Shown: positions 8,426 to 16,393, counted from the first letter of the stretch. The stretch: DNA of 35,191 bases from Pseudomonadota bacterium (GCA_030684775.1 JAUXXW010000107.1:1-35191), one strand, 5' to 3'. Translations and numbers: made by a program. Notes: generated from the sequence alone by a model not told the origin.

Positions 8426-9610
8426 GGCGAAGCGCAAACCGGCCTCCCGCATCTGTTGGCGCGCCGGGAGATCGTCGGCAAGGGCCGATACCGACTCGGC
8501 CAGTTCTTCCGCATCCGCGACCCGCTGCGCCGCGCCACAGGCCACCGCCTGCTCTGCGGCCTCCGAGAAATTCCAGGTATGCGGCCCGATCAGGGCCGGA
8601 CACCCCGCCGCAGCCGCTTCGATCAGGTTCTGTCCACCTAGCGGCAGCAGGCTGCCACCCACATAAGCCAGATCCGCCGCCGCGTAATACGCCGCCAGTT
8701 CGCCCATGCTGTCGCCGAGGAATACACGGGTGTCGGGTTGCACCGCCTGAGCTGCGCCGCGCCGGACGTAGGCCAGGCCACGTTCCTCCAACAGCCTCGC
8801 CACCGCGTCGAAGCGTTGCGGATGGCGCGGCACCAGCACCAGCAGCAGTCCGGGAATCTCCAGGTTCGCGAGCGCGTCGAGAATCAGCGTTTCCTCCCCC
8901 TCGCGGGTGCTCGCGGCAAGAAACACGAAACGGCCGCGGAATGCCTCCCGCAATCCACGCGCGCGTTCCCGGGTATCGGCCGGCGGGGTCACATCGAACT
9001 TCACATTGCCGCTGATTTCCACCTCCTCGGCGCCGAGTTCGCGCAGGCGATGCGCGTCATTCAGCGTCTGTGCCGCGATGCCCGCGAGGCCGCGCAGGGC
9101 CGGTGCCGCCAGGGCGCGGAAGCGGCCATAACCGCGCGCCGATTTCTCCGACAGGCGCGCATTCACCAGAAACAGCGGAATCCCTCGATGCGCGCAGGCG
9201 GCATAGAGATTGGGCCAGATTTCCGTCTCCATGATTACACCCATCAGCGGCCGCGCGCGGCGCAGGAACAGCCAGATCAGGAGCGGGAAGTCGTAGGGCA
9301 GATAGGCCTGCGTCACGCTGTCGCCGAACAGTTCGCCGCCGGTCGCGCGCCCGGTCGGCGTCGCGTGGGTGAGCAGGATGGCGTGGTCGGGATGGCGCGC
9401 CCGCAACGCCTTGATCAGCGGCGCGGCGGCGCGCGTTTCACCCACCGAGACGGCATGCAGCCAGATCAGCGGTCGCGCGCTCACCGGCACCCAGCCGAGG
9501 CGTTCGCCCCAGTGCCGCAGATACTCCGGTTGTTGCCACGCGCGGCGCAGCAGATGGAGAAAGGCGAAGGGCAGCAGAAGGAGCCAGGCCAGGGAATAGA
9601 GATGACGCAT
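8324..9610 (-). CDS. waaA: 3-deoxy-D-manno-octulosonic acid (Kdo) transferase
   Basis: The 428-residue product matches WaaA (KdtA). It has an N-terminal membrane anchor (about 5–22), the HAVSVGET motif with catalytic Glu58, METEIWPN in the first Rossmann half, and the CMP-Kdo-binding second half (GDSMGELAAYYAAADLAYVGG and QNLIEAAAAG). It adds Kdo to the lipid A precursor at the cytoplasmic face of the inner membrane, an essential step of LPS synthesis. The last about 18 residues (after MLEKP) look repeat-derived: they lie in the tandemly duplicated unit described at 8066–8425, and typical homologues stop near there. Confidence 0.95.
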   Translation of the reverse strand: MRHLYSLAWLLLLPFAFLHLLRRAWQQPEYLRHWGERLGWVPVSARPLIWLHAVSVGETRAAAPLIKALRARHPDHAILLTHATPTGRATGGELFGDSVTQAYLPYDFPLLIWLFLRRARPLMGVIMETEIWPNLYAACAHRGIPLFLVNARLSEKSARGYGRFRALAAPALRGLAGIAAQTLNDAHRLRELGAEEVEISGNVKFDVTPPADTRERARGLREAFRGRFVFLAASTREGEETLILDALANLEIPGLLLVLVPRHPQRFDAVARLLEERGLAYVRRGAAQAVQPDTRVFLGDSMGELAAYYAAADLAYVGGSLLPLGGQNLIEAAAAGCPALIGPHTWNFSEAAEQAVACGAAQRVADAEELAESVSALADDLPARQQMREAGLRFAAANRGATERVMGMLEKPGGRGWVYRRVGTSSER

Positions 9611-9756
9611 GGGGCGATTCTCGATGAAGGATGCGCGAAGTCTATAATCCCGCGACCTTCAAGGTGACCGGAAACCGCGCGGATCGCGCACGAACAGACC
9701 GGCTTGCTGGATGGGGCCGTTCGATTTCAACCACCCACCTCAATAGAGAGAAACCC

Positions 9757-10764
9757 ATGAAAGTACTCGTCACCGGCGCCGCCGGCTTCATCGGCATGCA
9801 TGTATCGGAACTCCTGCTCAAGCGTGGCGACGAGGTGGTCGGCATCGACAACCTCAACGACTACTACGACCCCAAGCTCAAGCTCGCGCGTCTGGAGCGG
9901 TTGAAGCCCTATCCGAACTTCAAGTTCGTGCGCGGCGACATCGCCGACCGGGTGACGGTGGAAGACCTGTTCGCCGCCGAGAAATTCAACAAGGTGATCA
10001 ACCTCGCCGCCCAGCCGGGCGTGCGCTATTCGCTGAAGAACCCCTACGTCTACATCCAGACCAACCTGGTCGGCTTCGGCAACCTGCTGGAAGGCTGCCG
10101 CCACAACGGCGTCGAGCACTTCGTCTACGCCAGCAGTTCCAGCGTCTACGGCGCCAACACCCACATGCCCTTCTCGGTGCACGACAACGTCGACCACCCG
10201 GTCAGCCTCTACGCCGCCAGCAAGAAGGCCAACGAGCTGATGGCGCACACCTACAGCCACCTCTACGGCCTGCCCACCACCGGCCTGCGCTACTTCACCG
10301 TCTACGGCCCCTGGGGCCGCCCGGACATGTCGCCCTGGCTGTTCACCTCCGCCATTCTCGAAGACCGCACCATCGACGTGTTCAACATGGGCCGGATGCA
10401 GCGCGACTTCACCTACATCGACGACATCGCCGAAGGCACGGTGCGGGTACTCGACAAGATCGCCACCCCCAACCCGGATTTCACCACCGACGCCCCCGAC
10501 CCCGGCACCAGCTACGCGCCTTACCGCGTCTACAACATCGGCAACCACCAGCCGGTGGAGCTGATGACCTTCATCAAGATCATCGAAGACTCCCTCGGCC
10601 AGGAAGCGAAAAAGAACTACCTGCCGATGCAGCCGGGCGATGTCGTGGCCACCTACGCCAACGTCGACGATTTGAAGCGCGATGTCGGCTTCGAACCGAA
10701 GACCGAACTGGCGACGGGCATCGCCAACTGGACGGCGTGGTATCGCCAATATCACGGGATTTGA
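9757..10764 (+). CDS. NAD-dependent sugar epimerase, probably UDP-glucuronate 4-epimerase
   Basis: This 335-residue extended short-chain dehydrogenase has the NAD-binding GAAGFIG motif (Gly7, Gly10, Gly13) and the catalytic YAASK (Tyr152, Lys156). Segments such as NLNDYYDPKLK and FTVYGPWGRPDM are typical of the UDP-glucuronate 4-epimerase branch (CapI/GAE-like), which makes UDP-galacturonate for LPS or capsule. GalE-type activity on other sugars cannot be excluded. The ATG at 9757 has a GAGAG ribosome site. It is divergent from waaA and shares a 146-bp promoter region with it. Confidence 0.9.
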   Translation: MKVLVTGAAGFIGMHVSELLLKRGDEVVGIDNLNDYYDPKLKLARLERLKPYPNFKFVRGDIADRVTVEDLFAAEKFNKVINLAAQPGVRYSLKNPYVYIQTNLVGFGNLLEGCRHNGVEHFVYASSSSVYGANTHMPFSVHDNVDHPVSLYAASKKANELMAHTYSHLYGLPTTGLRYFTVYGPWGRPDMSPWLFTSAILEDRTIDVFNMGRMQRDFTYIDDIAEGTVRVLDKIATPNPDFTTDAPDPGTSYAPYRVYNIGNHQPVELMTFIKIIEDSLGQEAKKNYLPMQPGDVVATYANVDDLKRDVGFEPKTELATGIANWTAWYRQYHGI

Positions 10765-11047
10765 TGCGCGGGATCGGGTCTCGGAAACAGGCGGTCAGCG
10801 GTTTTTCGGAGGGGGGCGCAACGTCGGCACTTGGCGCGAGCGGGCGGTAGCTGTTACGCGATGACAGCGTCAAGCCGCATGGCAAACCATTCGCGTTGTC
10901 AGATCCCTGTCGGGGGCAATCACTTTTACAAGCAAGAATGCCCCGTTTCCCGGCGCCAGGAGAGGGCTCGTCCCTAATCCGCCGCCGTCCGTGAGTTAAA
11001 GTCGCGCGCTTGTGCCAGTCGGCATCAGAACGCAAACCAGACCCCTC
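10765..11047. other. Intergenic region before the restriction island
   Basis: This 283-bp stretch holds no gene I can support and no palindromic repeat of the families seen elsewhere. It should contain the terminator of the epimerase gene and the promoter of hsdM, but no convincing -35/-10 pair or hairpin with a T-run was found. It is the left boundary of the type I restriction-modification island. No flanking tRNA or attachment-like repeat is visible. Confidence 0.6.
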
Positions 11048-13489
11048 ATGGCCATCAAGAAATCCGATCTTTATTCCTCCCTCTGGGCCTCCTGCGACGA
11101 GTTGCGCGGGGGCATGGACGCCAGCCAGTACAAGGACTACGTCCTGTTCATGCTGTTCATCAAGTACATCAGCGACAAGTACGGCGACAGCGACGACTTC
11201 GCGCCACCGGTGACCATCCCGCCAGGCGCCGCTTTCAAGGACATGATCGCCCTCAAGGGCAAGCCCGACATCGGCGACAGGATCAACACCCAGATCATCG
11301 CGCCGCTGGTCGAGGCCAATGCCCGGCTGGCGAAAAGCGACTTTCCCGACTTCAACGACCCCAACAAGCTTGGCGAAGGCAAGGACATGGTGGAGAAACT
11401 CTCCAACCTGGTCGGCATCTTCCAGAAGCCCGAGCTGGACTTCTCGCAGAACCGCGCCGAGCACGACGACATCCTCGGCGACGCCTATGAATACCTGATG
11501 CGCCACTTCGCCAGCGAATCGGGCAAGTCCAAGGGCCAGTTCTACACCCCGTCAGAAGTCAGCCGCATCATCGCCAAGGTCATCGGTATTGCGCCGGCCA
11601 ACACCACCGCGCGCACCACCGCCTATGACCCGACCTGCGGATCGGGTTCGCTGCTGCTCAAGGTGGCCGCCGAGGCGGGCAAGCACATCACGCTCGAAGG
11701 GCAGGAAAAGGACGTGACCACCGCCGGTCTGGCCCGCATGAACATGATCCTGCACGACTTCCCGACCGCCAACATCCTCTCCGGCAACACCCTGGCCGCG
11801 CCCAAGTTCAAGGATGGTGAAGGCTTACGCAGCTACGACTACGTCGTCGCCAATCCACCGTTTTCCGACAAGACCTGGAGCACCGGCCTCACCCCCTCCA
11901 ATGACCCTTACCAGCGCTTCGCCTGGGGCGAGCCGCCGGCCAAGCAGGGCGACTACGCCTACCTGCTGCACATCATCCGCAGCCTCAAGGGCACCGGCAA
12001 AGCCGCCTGCATCCTGCCGCATGGGGTGCTGTTCCGGGGCAATGCCGAGGCGGTCATCCGCCGGCAACTGGTGAAATCCGGCATCCTCAAGGGCATCATC
12101 GGCCTGCCCGCCAACCTGTTCTACGGCACCGGCATCCCCGCCTGCATCCTGGTGCTCGACAAAGAGAACGCTCAGGCACGCAAGGGCGTGTTCATGGTCG
12201 ATGCCAGCAAGGGCTACATCAAGGACGGCAACAAGAACCGCCTGCGCGAGCAGGACCTCCACCGCATCGTCGACACCTTCAGCAAACAGACCGACACCCC
12301 GCGCTACGCCCGCATGGTGCCGTTCGCCGAGATTGCCGACGCGAAGAACGACTACAACCTCAACCTGCCGCGCTACATCGACAGTACCGAACCGGAAGAC
12401 TTGCAGGACATCGACGGCCACCTGCGCGGCGGCATCCCCGAGCGTGACCTCGACGCCCTGGGCGACTACTGGCAGGTGTTGCCCGGCGTGCGCGCCGCGC
12501 TTTTCTCCCCTCGCCCTCTGGGAGAGGGGCCGGGGGTGAGGGAACGCCCCGGCTACGCCCACCTCAAGCTGCCGCTGCCCGAGGTCAAGCCCGCCATCTT
12601 CAGCCACCCCGAATTCACCGCCTTCAACCAGACAGCCAGCCAACGCTTCACCGACTGGCGCGCCGCCGTCACGCCCCAGCTCACCGGCTTCGCCAAAGAC
12701 GGCCACCCCAAGGCGCTGATCGAGTCCATCGCCGAGGCACTGCTCGCCACCTTCAAGCCCGCGCCGCTGCTCGACGCCTACGACATCTACCAGCACCTGA
12801 TGGACTACTGGGCCGAGACGATGCAGGACGACGCCTACCTGATCGCTCTAGACGGCTGGGTCGCCAGGCCGGCCCGCATCGTCGAAACCGACAAGAAGGG
12901 GAAAGCCAAAGGCTGGGCCTGTGACCTGATCCCGAAGTCGCTCATCGTCGCCCGCTACTTCATCTGCGAGCAGGCCGCCATTGAAGCGAGACAGGCCGAA
13001 CTGGAAGCCGCCGGCGCCAGCCTCGCCGAACTGGAAGAAGAACACAGCGGCGAAGACGCCGCCTTCGCCGGCTTCGACAGCATCACCGCCGCCGCCGTGA
13101 AAGACCGCATCCGTGAGATCGGCAAAGACCCGGAGGGCGCCGACGAGCTGAAAGTGCTCAAACAGTGGCTGGGGTTCAGCGAGCAAATCACCGCGCTGAA
13201 AAAGCACATCAAGACCGCCGAAGCCGCGCTGGACACGCTGGCCTACGAGAAATATCCCAAGCTGACCGAAGCCGAGATCAAGGCCCTGGTGCTGGACGAC
13301 AAATGGATGGCGCGGCTGCAAACCGCCGTGCAGGGTGAACTGGATCGCGTCTCGCAGACCCTCACCGGCCGCATCCGCGAACTGGCCGAACGCTACGCCA
13401 CGCCGCTGCCGCAGCTCACCGACGAGGTGGTGGCGCTGGCCGCCCGAGTCGAGGAACACCTGAAAAGCATGGGGGCGACATGGAATTGA
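11048..13489 (+). CDS. hsdM: Type I restriction-modification system, methyltransferase subunit HsdM
   Basis: The 813-residue protein is an N6-adenine methyltransferase. It has the HsdM N-terminal helical domain (about 1–150), SAM-binding motif I (DPTCGSGSLL, 194–203), catalytic motif IV NPPF (Asn269), and a long helical C-terminal region with coiled-coil character (about 640–813). With HsdS it methylates the target site; with HsdR it restricts unmodified DNA. The start MAIKKSDLYSSLWAS is typical, so ATG 11048 is chosen over 11012. A repeat-derived stretch interrupts it at about residues 486–500. The last about 58 codons are duplicated at 14490. The 3' end overlaps the next gene by 10 bp. Confidence 0.95.
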   Translation: MAIKKSDLYSSLWASCDELRGGMDASQYKDYVLFMLFIKYISDKYGDSDDFAPPVTIPPGAAFKDMIALKGKPDIGDRINTQIIAPLVEANARLAKSDFPDFNDPNKLGEGKDMVEKLSNLVGIFQKPELDFSQNRAEHDDILGDAYEYLMRHFASESGKSKGQFYTPSEVSRIIAKVIGIAPANTTARTTAYDPTCGSGSLLLKVAAEAGKHITLEGQEKDVTTAGLARMNMILHDFPTANILSGNTLAAPKFKDGEGLRSYDYVVANPPFSDKTWSTGLTPSNDPYQRFAWGEPPAKQGDYAYLLHIIRSLKGTGKAACILPHGVLFRGNAEAVIRRQLVKSGILKGIIGLPANLFYGTGIPACILVLDKENAQARKGVFMVDASKGYIKDGNKNRLREQDLHRIVDTFSKQTDTPRYARMVPFAEIADAKNDYNLNLPRYIDSTEPEDLQDIDGHLRGGIPERDLDALGDYWQVLPGVRAALFSPRPLGEGPGVRERPGYAHLKLPLPEVKPAIFSHPEFTAFNQTASQRFTDWRAAVTPQLTGFAKDGHPKALIESIAEALLATFKPAPLLDAYDIYQHLMDYWAETMQDDAYLIALDGWVARPARIVETDKKGKAKGWACDLIPKSLIVARYFICEQAAIEARQAELEAAGASLAELEEEHSGEDAAFAGFDSITAAAVKDRIREIGKDPEGADELKVLKQWLGFSEQITALKKHIKTAEAALDTLAYEKYPKLTEAEIKALVLDDKWMARLQTAVQGELDRVSQTLTGRIRELAERYATPLPQLTDEVVALAARVEEHLKSMGATWN
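12505..12543. repeat. Short repeat inserted in frame within hsdM
   Basis: CTCCCCTCGCCCTCTGGGAG followed by AGGGGCCGGGGGTGAGGG is a GC-rich imperfect palindrome of a kind common between bacterial genes, where it often translates as SPRPLGEGPGVRE. Here it lies inside hsdM and keeps the frame, adding about 13 residues between ALF and RPGY. The flanking protein reads like an ordinary HsdM loop, so insertion into a surface loop is likely. Confidence 0.75.
13307..13483 (+). repeat. Left copy of the duplicated hsdM 3' end
   Basis: This 177-bp stretch, the last coding part of hsdM, matches 14490–14666 with roughly 80–85% identity over its length. It includes a long perfectly matching core around CTCACCGGCCGCATCCGCGA. 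The two copies are direct repeats that frame the DUF1016 gene. Confidence 0.9.
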
Positions 13490-14493
13490 CCCACACCGAC
13501 GGCTACCTGCAACTGCTGGAACAGATTTCAGATGCCTATACTCAGGGCCGGGTGCGGGCGGTGCAGGCTGTTAACGGCCCGCTGATCGAGACCTACTGGC
13601 AGGTCGGACGGCATATCGTTGAATACGAGCAGGCCGGCAGCCTCCGTGCCGAATATGGCAAGGCGCTCATCAACAACCTGGCCGCCGATCTTGGGCTACG
13701 CCACGGCAAGGGCTTTAGCCGCAGCAATCTGGTGTACATGCGGCTGCTCTACCAGAGATACCCAATAAGTCAGAAGCCTTCTCACCAATTGAGCTGGTCG
13801 CACTATGTCGAGCTGCTCAAGCTCGACGATGAACTGGAGCGCGGCTTCTACGAAAAGCAGGCCATTGCGGAACGCTGGTCGGTACCTGAACTCAAGCGCC
13901 AGAAAGCGTCGTCGTTATTCCTGCGTCTCGCCGCCAGCAAGGACAAGGTGGGCATCCTGCAACTGGCCGCGCAGGGGCAAATCGTCGAACAGCCCGCCGA
14001 CCTGTTGCGCGAACCCTATGTCTTCGAATTCCTGAAAATTCCCGAGCCGTATCAGATTTCGGAAACCCAGCTCGAAACCGTGCTCTGCGACCACCTTCAG
14101 CCCTTCCTGCTGGAGCTGGGCAAGGGCTTCACCTTTGTCGGCCGACAATACCGGGTGACGATCAACAACAGCCATTACAAGGTCGATCTGGTTTTCTATC
14201 ACCGTATCCTGCGTTGCTTCGTGCTCATCGACTTGAAGCTGGGCGATGTGCAGCACCACGACATCGGCCAGATGAACCTCTATCTCGGCTACTTCGCCAA
14301 CGAGGAAAACGGCGAAGGAGACAGCCCGCCCATCGGCATCATCTTGAGCCGCCACAAGGACGAGTTGCTGGTCGAATACGCCACCTACGGCATGAACAGC
14401 CAGCTCTTCGTGCAGAAATACCAGCTCTACCTACCCGACCGCGAAGCCCTGCGCCGCGAGCTGGAACTCAGCCTGCGCGGGGTGGCGCCATGA
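13480..14493 (+). CDS. DUF1016/YhcG-family PD-(D/E)XK nuclease domain protein
   Basis: The 337-residue protein has the DUF1016 layout. An N-terminal helical domain (IETYWQVGRHIVEYEQ, about 28–43; GKGFSRSNLVYMRLLYQRYP, about 86–105) is followed by a C-terminal PD-(D/E)XK-like nuclease fold. The nuclease core is visible as YKVDLVFYH (Asp236) and LIDLKLG (Asp251, Lys253), with Asp in place of the more common Glu. Such proteins are recurrent passengers in type I restriction loci, with proposed nuclease roles. The start overlaps the hsdM end by 10 bp and the stop overlaps the next small frame (ATGA), so it is inside the operon. Confidence 0.9.
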   Translation: MELTHTDGYLQLLEQISDAYTQGRVRAVQAVNGPLIETYWQVGRHIVEYEQAGSLRAEYGKALINNLAADLGLRHGKGFSRSNLVYMRLLYQRYPISQKPSHQLSWSHYVELLKLDDELERGFYEKQAIAERWSVPELKRQKASSLFLRLAASKDKVGILQLAAQGQIVEQPADLLREPYVFEFLKIPEPYQISETQLETVLCDHLQPFLLELGKGFTFVGRQYRVTINNSHYKVDLVFYHRILRCFVLIDLKLGDVQHHDIGQMNLYLGYFANEENGEGDSPPIGIILSRHKDELLVEYATYGMNSQLFVQKYQLYLPDREALRRELELSLRGVAP

Positions 14494-14669
14494 GCCGGCT
14501 GCAAACCACCGTGCGGGGCGAACTGGGCCACGTCTCGCAAACCCTCACCGGCCGCATCCGCGAACTGGCCGAACGCTACGCCACGCCACTGCCGCAACTT
14601 GAGCTTGAGGTGGCGGCGCTCGGCGCACGGGTGGTGGAGCACCTCACGCGGATGGGGTTTCAATCATGA
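14490..14669 (+). CDS. Stand-alone duplicate of the HsdM C-terminal tail
   Basis: This 59-residue frame starts on an ATGA overlap with the DUF1016 gene. Its product repeats the C-terminus of the HsdM encoded just upstream: both contain VSQTLTGRIRELAERYATPL and end in a helix with the pattern EHLxxMG. It is either a leftover of the event that placed the nuclease gene here, or an expressed mini-subunit able to compete for contacts made by the HsdM tail. Substitutions are spread along it but the frame is kept, which mildly favours selection. Confidence 0.6.
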   Translation: MSRLQTTVRGELGHVSQTLTGRIRELAERYATPLPQLELEVAALGARVVEHLTRMGFQS

Positions 14670-14676
14670 GGGCACC

Positions 14677-14772
14677 TCGAAAAACCCCTAATTTGTCGTT
14701 CCCGCGAATGCGGGAACCCAGTGAAATCAACACACTGGATTCCCGCATTCGCGGGAATGACGGGTTTTTCGA
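14677..14772. repeat. Palindromic intergenic repeat with core TTCCCGCGAATGCGGGAA
   Basis: Outer arms TCGAAAAACCC and GGGTTTTTCGA and inner arms around GTCGTTCCCGCGAATGCGG and its complement make a nested inverted repeat of 96 bp. The core resembles the ATTCCC-N8-GGGAAT repeats frequent in beta- and gammaproteobacteria. It lies between the HsdM tail duplicate and the KilA-N gene and may insulate them. A frame reading through it (about 14666–14872) is a repeat translation, not a gene. Confidence 0.9.
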
Positions 14773-14868
14773 TGCGCCCATGAGTGATATCGAATCCAAT
14801 TATGGCGAATTCGCCGCAGTTAAAACCCTTGAATTCGAGGGAATGAAAAAGCAAAGAGGAGCGAATCC

Positions 14869-15618
14869 ATGAACAAGCCCAGGAAATCTGTCATCGAAGT
14901 CCAAGGCATGGATATCTCGGTCCTCACCAAATCCGACGCGGATTTCATCTCGCTGACGGATATCGCCCGCTATCGGAACTCGCAAGAGCCTTTTTCCATC
15001 ATAAACAACTGGATGCGCAGCCGAAGCACTATTGAATTCCTCGGGCTCTGGGAGAAATTGAGCAATCCAGATTTCAAACCTCTCGAATTCGAGAGGTTTA
15101 GAAATGAGGCCGGGAGCAACTATTTTGTCCTCTCGCCACAACGCTGGATTGAAGCCACACAGGCGGTTGGTATCACTTCCAAGTCGGGGCGCTACGGCGG
15201 AACCTACGCGCATCGCGACATTGCTTTCGAGTTCGCATCCTGGATATCTTCCGAATTCAAGCTCTACCTGATCAAGGAATTCGACCGCCTCAAGGACGAC
15301 GAAAACCGCCGCCTCTCGCAAGCCTGGAACCTCAATCGCACCCTGTCCAAACTCAACTACCGCATCCATACCGATGCCATCCGCGAGCACTTGATTCCGC
15401 CGGAGATCACCCCCGCCCAGGCCGCCATTACCTACGCCAGCGAGGCCGACCTGCTCAACGTCGCCCTGTTCGGCCAGACCGCCAGACAGTGGCGCGATGC
15501 CAACCCGGCGCAAGGCGAACGGCTCAAGCGCCTCAACCAGATCGCCATTCGCCAGATGCGCACGCTCACCGCCGCCCCGGTCCGCACGCTACCGGGCACC
15601 AAGGATGAACAGCCGTGA
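14869..15618 (+). CDS. KilA-N domain protein
   Basis: The 249-residue product begins with a KilA-N DNA-binding domain (about 1–120): ISLTDIARYRNSQEPFSII, NWMRSRSTIEFLGLWE, and the closing YGGTYAHRDIAFEFASWISS. The C-terminal half is helical (NRTLSKLNYRIHTDAIREHL) with a late segment ALFGQTARQWRD. KilA-N proteins are typical of phages and mobile islands, and also occur as accessory genes in type I restriction loci; a DNA-binding or regulatory role is likely. A clear AGAGGA ribosome site precedes the ATG. The first half is visibly richer in A+T than its neighbours, suggesting separate acquisition. Confidence 0.88.
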   Translation: MNKPRKSVIEVQGMDISVLTKSDADFISLTDIARYRNSQEPFSIINNWMRSRSTIEFLGLWEKLSNPDFKPLEFERFRNEAGSNYFVLSPQRWIEATQAVGITSKSGRYGGTYAHRDIAFEFASWISSEFKLYLIKEFDRLKDDENRRLSQAWNLNRTLSKLNYRIHTDAIREHLIPPEITPAQAAITYASEADLLNVALFGQTARQWRDANPAQGERLKRLNQIAIRQMRTLTAAPVRTLPGTKDEQP

Positions 15619-15821
15619 ACGATTACCCCGAGCTCCTGAACTCCACGCACGCGCTCGCTCGCGAGTTGCAAGGTCTGCAAGCCATGCGCCGCGCCACCAC
15701 CGGTCACTATGTCAACAGTAGCCGTAGGTTGGGCAAAGCGCAGCGTGCCCAACAACCCGTCGCCATGTTGGGCACGCTGCGCTTTGCCCAACCTACGTTT
15801 CTACGGCTGGATTTAGGTTAA
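15615..15821 (+). pseudogene. Broken small gene fused to a Fic start and a palindromic repeat
   Basis: A GTG start overlapping the KilA-N stop opens a frame whose first about 23 residues (MNDYPELLNSTHALARELQG...) look like a genuine gene start, probably of a small protein often found in restriction operons (tentative recollection). The frame then switches to MRRATTGHYV, the start of the Fic gene next door, and runs into the palindrome at 15724, ending at 15821. The 5' end of one gene and a second copy of the first about 12 Fic codons are thus joined to a repeat. A functional product is unlikely. Confidence 0.6.
15724..15796. repeat. 73-bp palindromic repeat, GCGCAGCG variant
   Basis: This copy of the GTAGGTTGGGC family has GCGCAGCG in the left arm and the complementary CGCTGCGC in the right, whereas the copies at 9–313 and 8031 have GCGAAGCG/CGCTTCGC. 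It is followed by the tail GTTTCTACGGCTGGATTTAGG, a shortened form of the tail after 8103. It separates two copies of the start of the Fic gene. Confidence 0.93.
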
Positions 15822-15834
15822 AGGATCGTCCGCC

Positions 15835-16302
15835 ATGCGCCGCGCCACCACCGGTCACGATGTCAGCAGCCTCGCCGGCGGAGAAACCGTCCGGGCGTTC
15901 GTGCCTGTTCCCTTGCCGCCCCAGCCCGCGCTGGAAATGCTCGGAAGCCGGCAAGACGCGCTGGAAAAGGCGACGCTGGCGCTGGGGCGTCTGGACAGCA
16001 TTTCCCTGCTGCTCCCCGATCCGCAGCTTTTTCTGTATGCCTACGTGCGGCGCGAGGCGGTGTTGTCGTCGCAGATCGAAGGCAACCGCCTACGCGTGCT
16101 CGACAGCCTCCGCCAACGCCCCCTGTGCAGCCTGGGGCAGATCGCCCAACGCACCGGCATCAGCTTCCCAACCGCCACCAAAGCCATGAAAACCCTGCAA
16201 GAAATGGGCATCGCCCGCGAACTCACCGGCCAGCGCCGCAACCGCGTGTTTGTCTATGACGCTTATTTGAACATCCTCAGTGAAGGCGGCGAAGCGCTAT
16301 GA
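15835..16302 (+). CDS. Fic-family protein lacking the catalytic Fic core
   Basis: This 155-residue frame joins the two ends of a much longer Fic protein. Residues 1–83 are the Fic N-terminal domain (AGGETVRAFVPVPLPPQP; YAYVRREAVLSSQIEG), including the S-x3-E-G inhibitory-helix motif (Ser78–Gly83). Residues 84–155 are the C-terminal winged helix (LGQIAQRTGISFPTATKAMK, then RNRVFVYDAYLNIL). The AMP-transferring core with HPFxxGNGR, usually about 180 residues between them, is missing, yet the frame is intact. It cannot be an AMP transferase; it may be a relic, a DNA-binding regulator or an inhibitor fragment. It lies just before hsdS. Confidence 0.85.
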   Translation: MRRATTGHDVSSLAGGETVRAFVPVPLPPQPALEMLGSRQDALEKATLALGRLDSISLLLPDPQLFLYAYVRREAVLSSQIEGNRLRVLDSLRQRPLCSLGQIAQRTGISFPTATKAMKTLQEMGIARELTGQRRNRVFVYDAYLNILSEGGEAL

Positions 16303-16393
16303 ACAGGCGGCGCAACGCATCGAACGTGCCCCGGTTGCGGCAAAGGCAGGCCGCAGCCCTCCCGTCAGCGCCGAGTTTTGCGAAGGGATGGGT

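Noticed and set aside
14666-14872. A 68-codon frame between the hsdM tail copy and the KilA-N gene
   Set aside because: Most of it is a translation of the palindromic repeat (FPRMREP, DSRIRGNDG).
16280-16393. An upstream start for hsdS at 16280
   Set aside because: It would overlap the Fic frame by 23 bp and add residues unlike HsdS starts; ATG 16394 has a ribosome site and the typical N-terminus.
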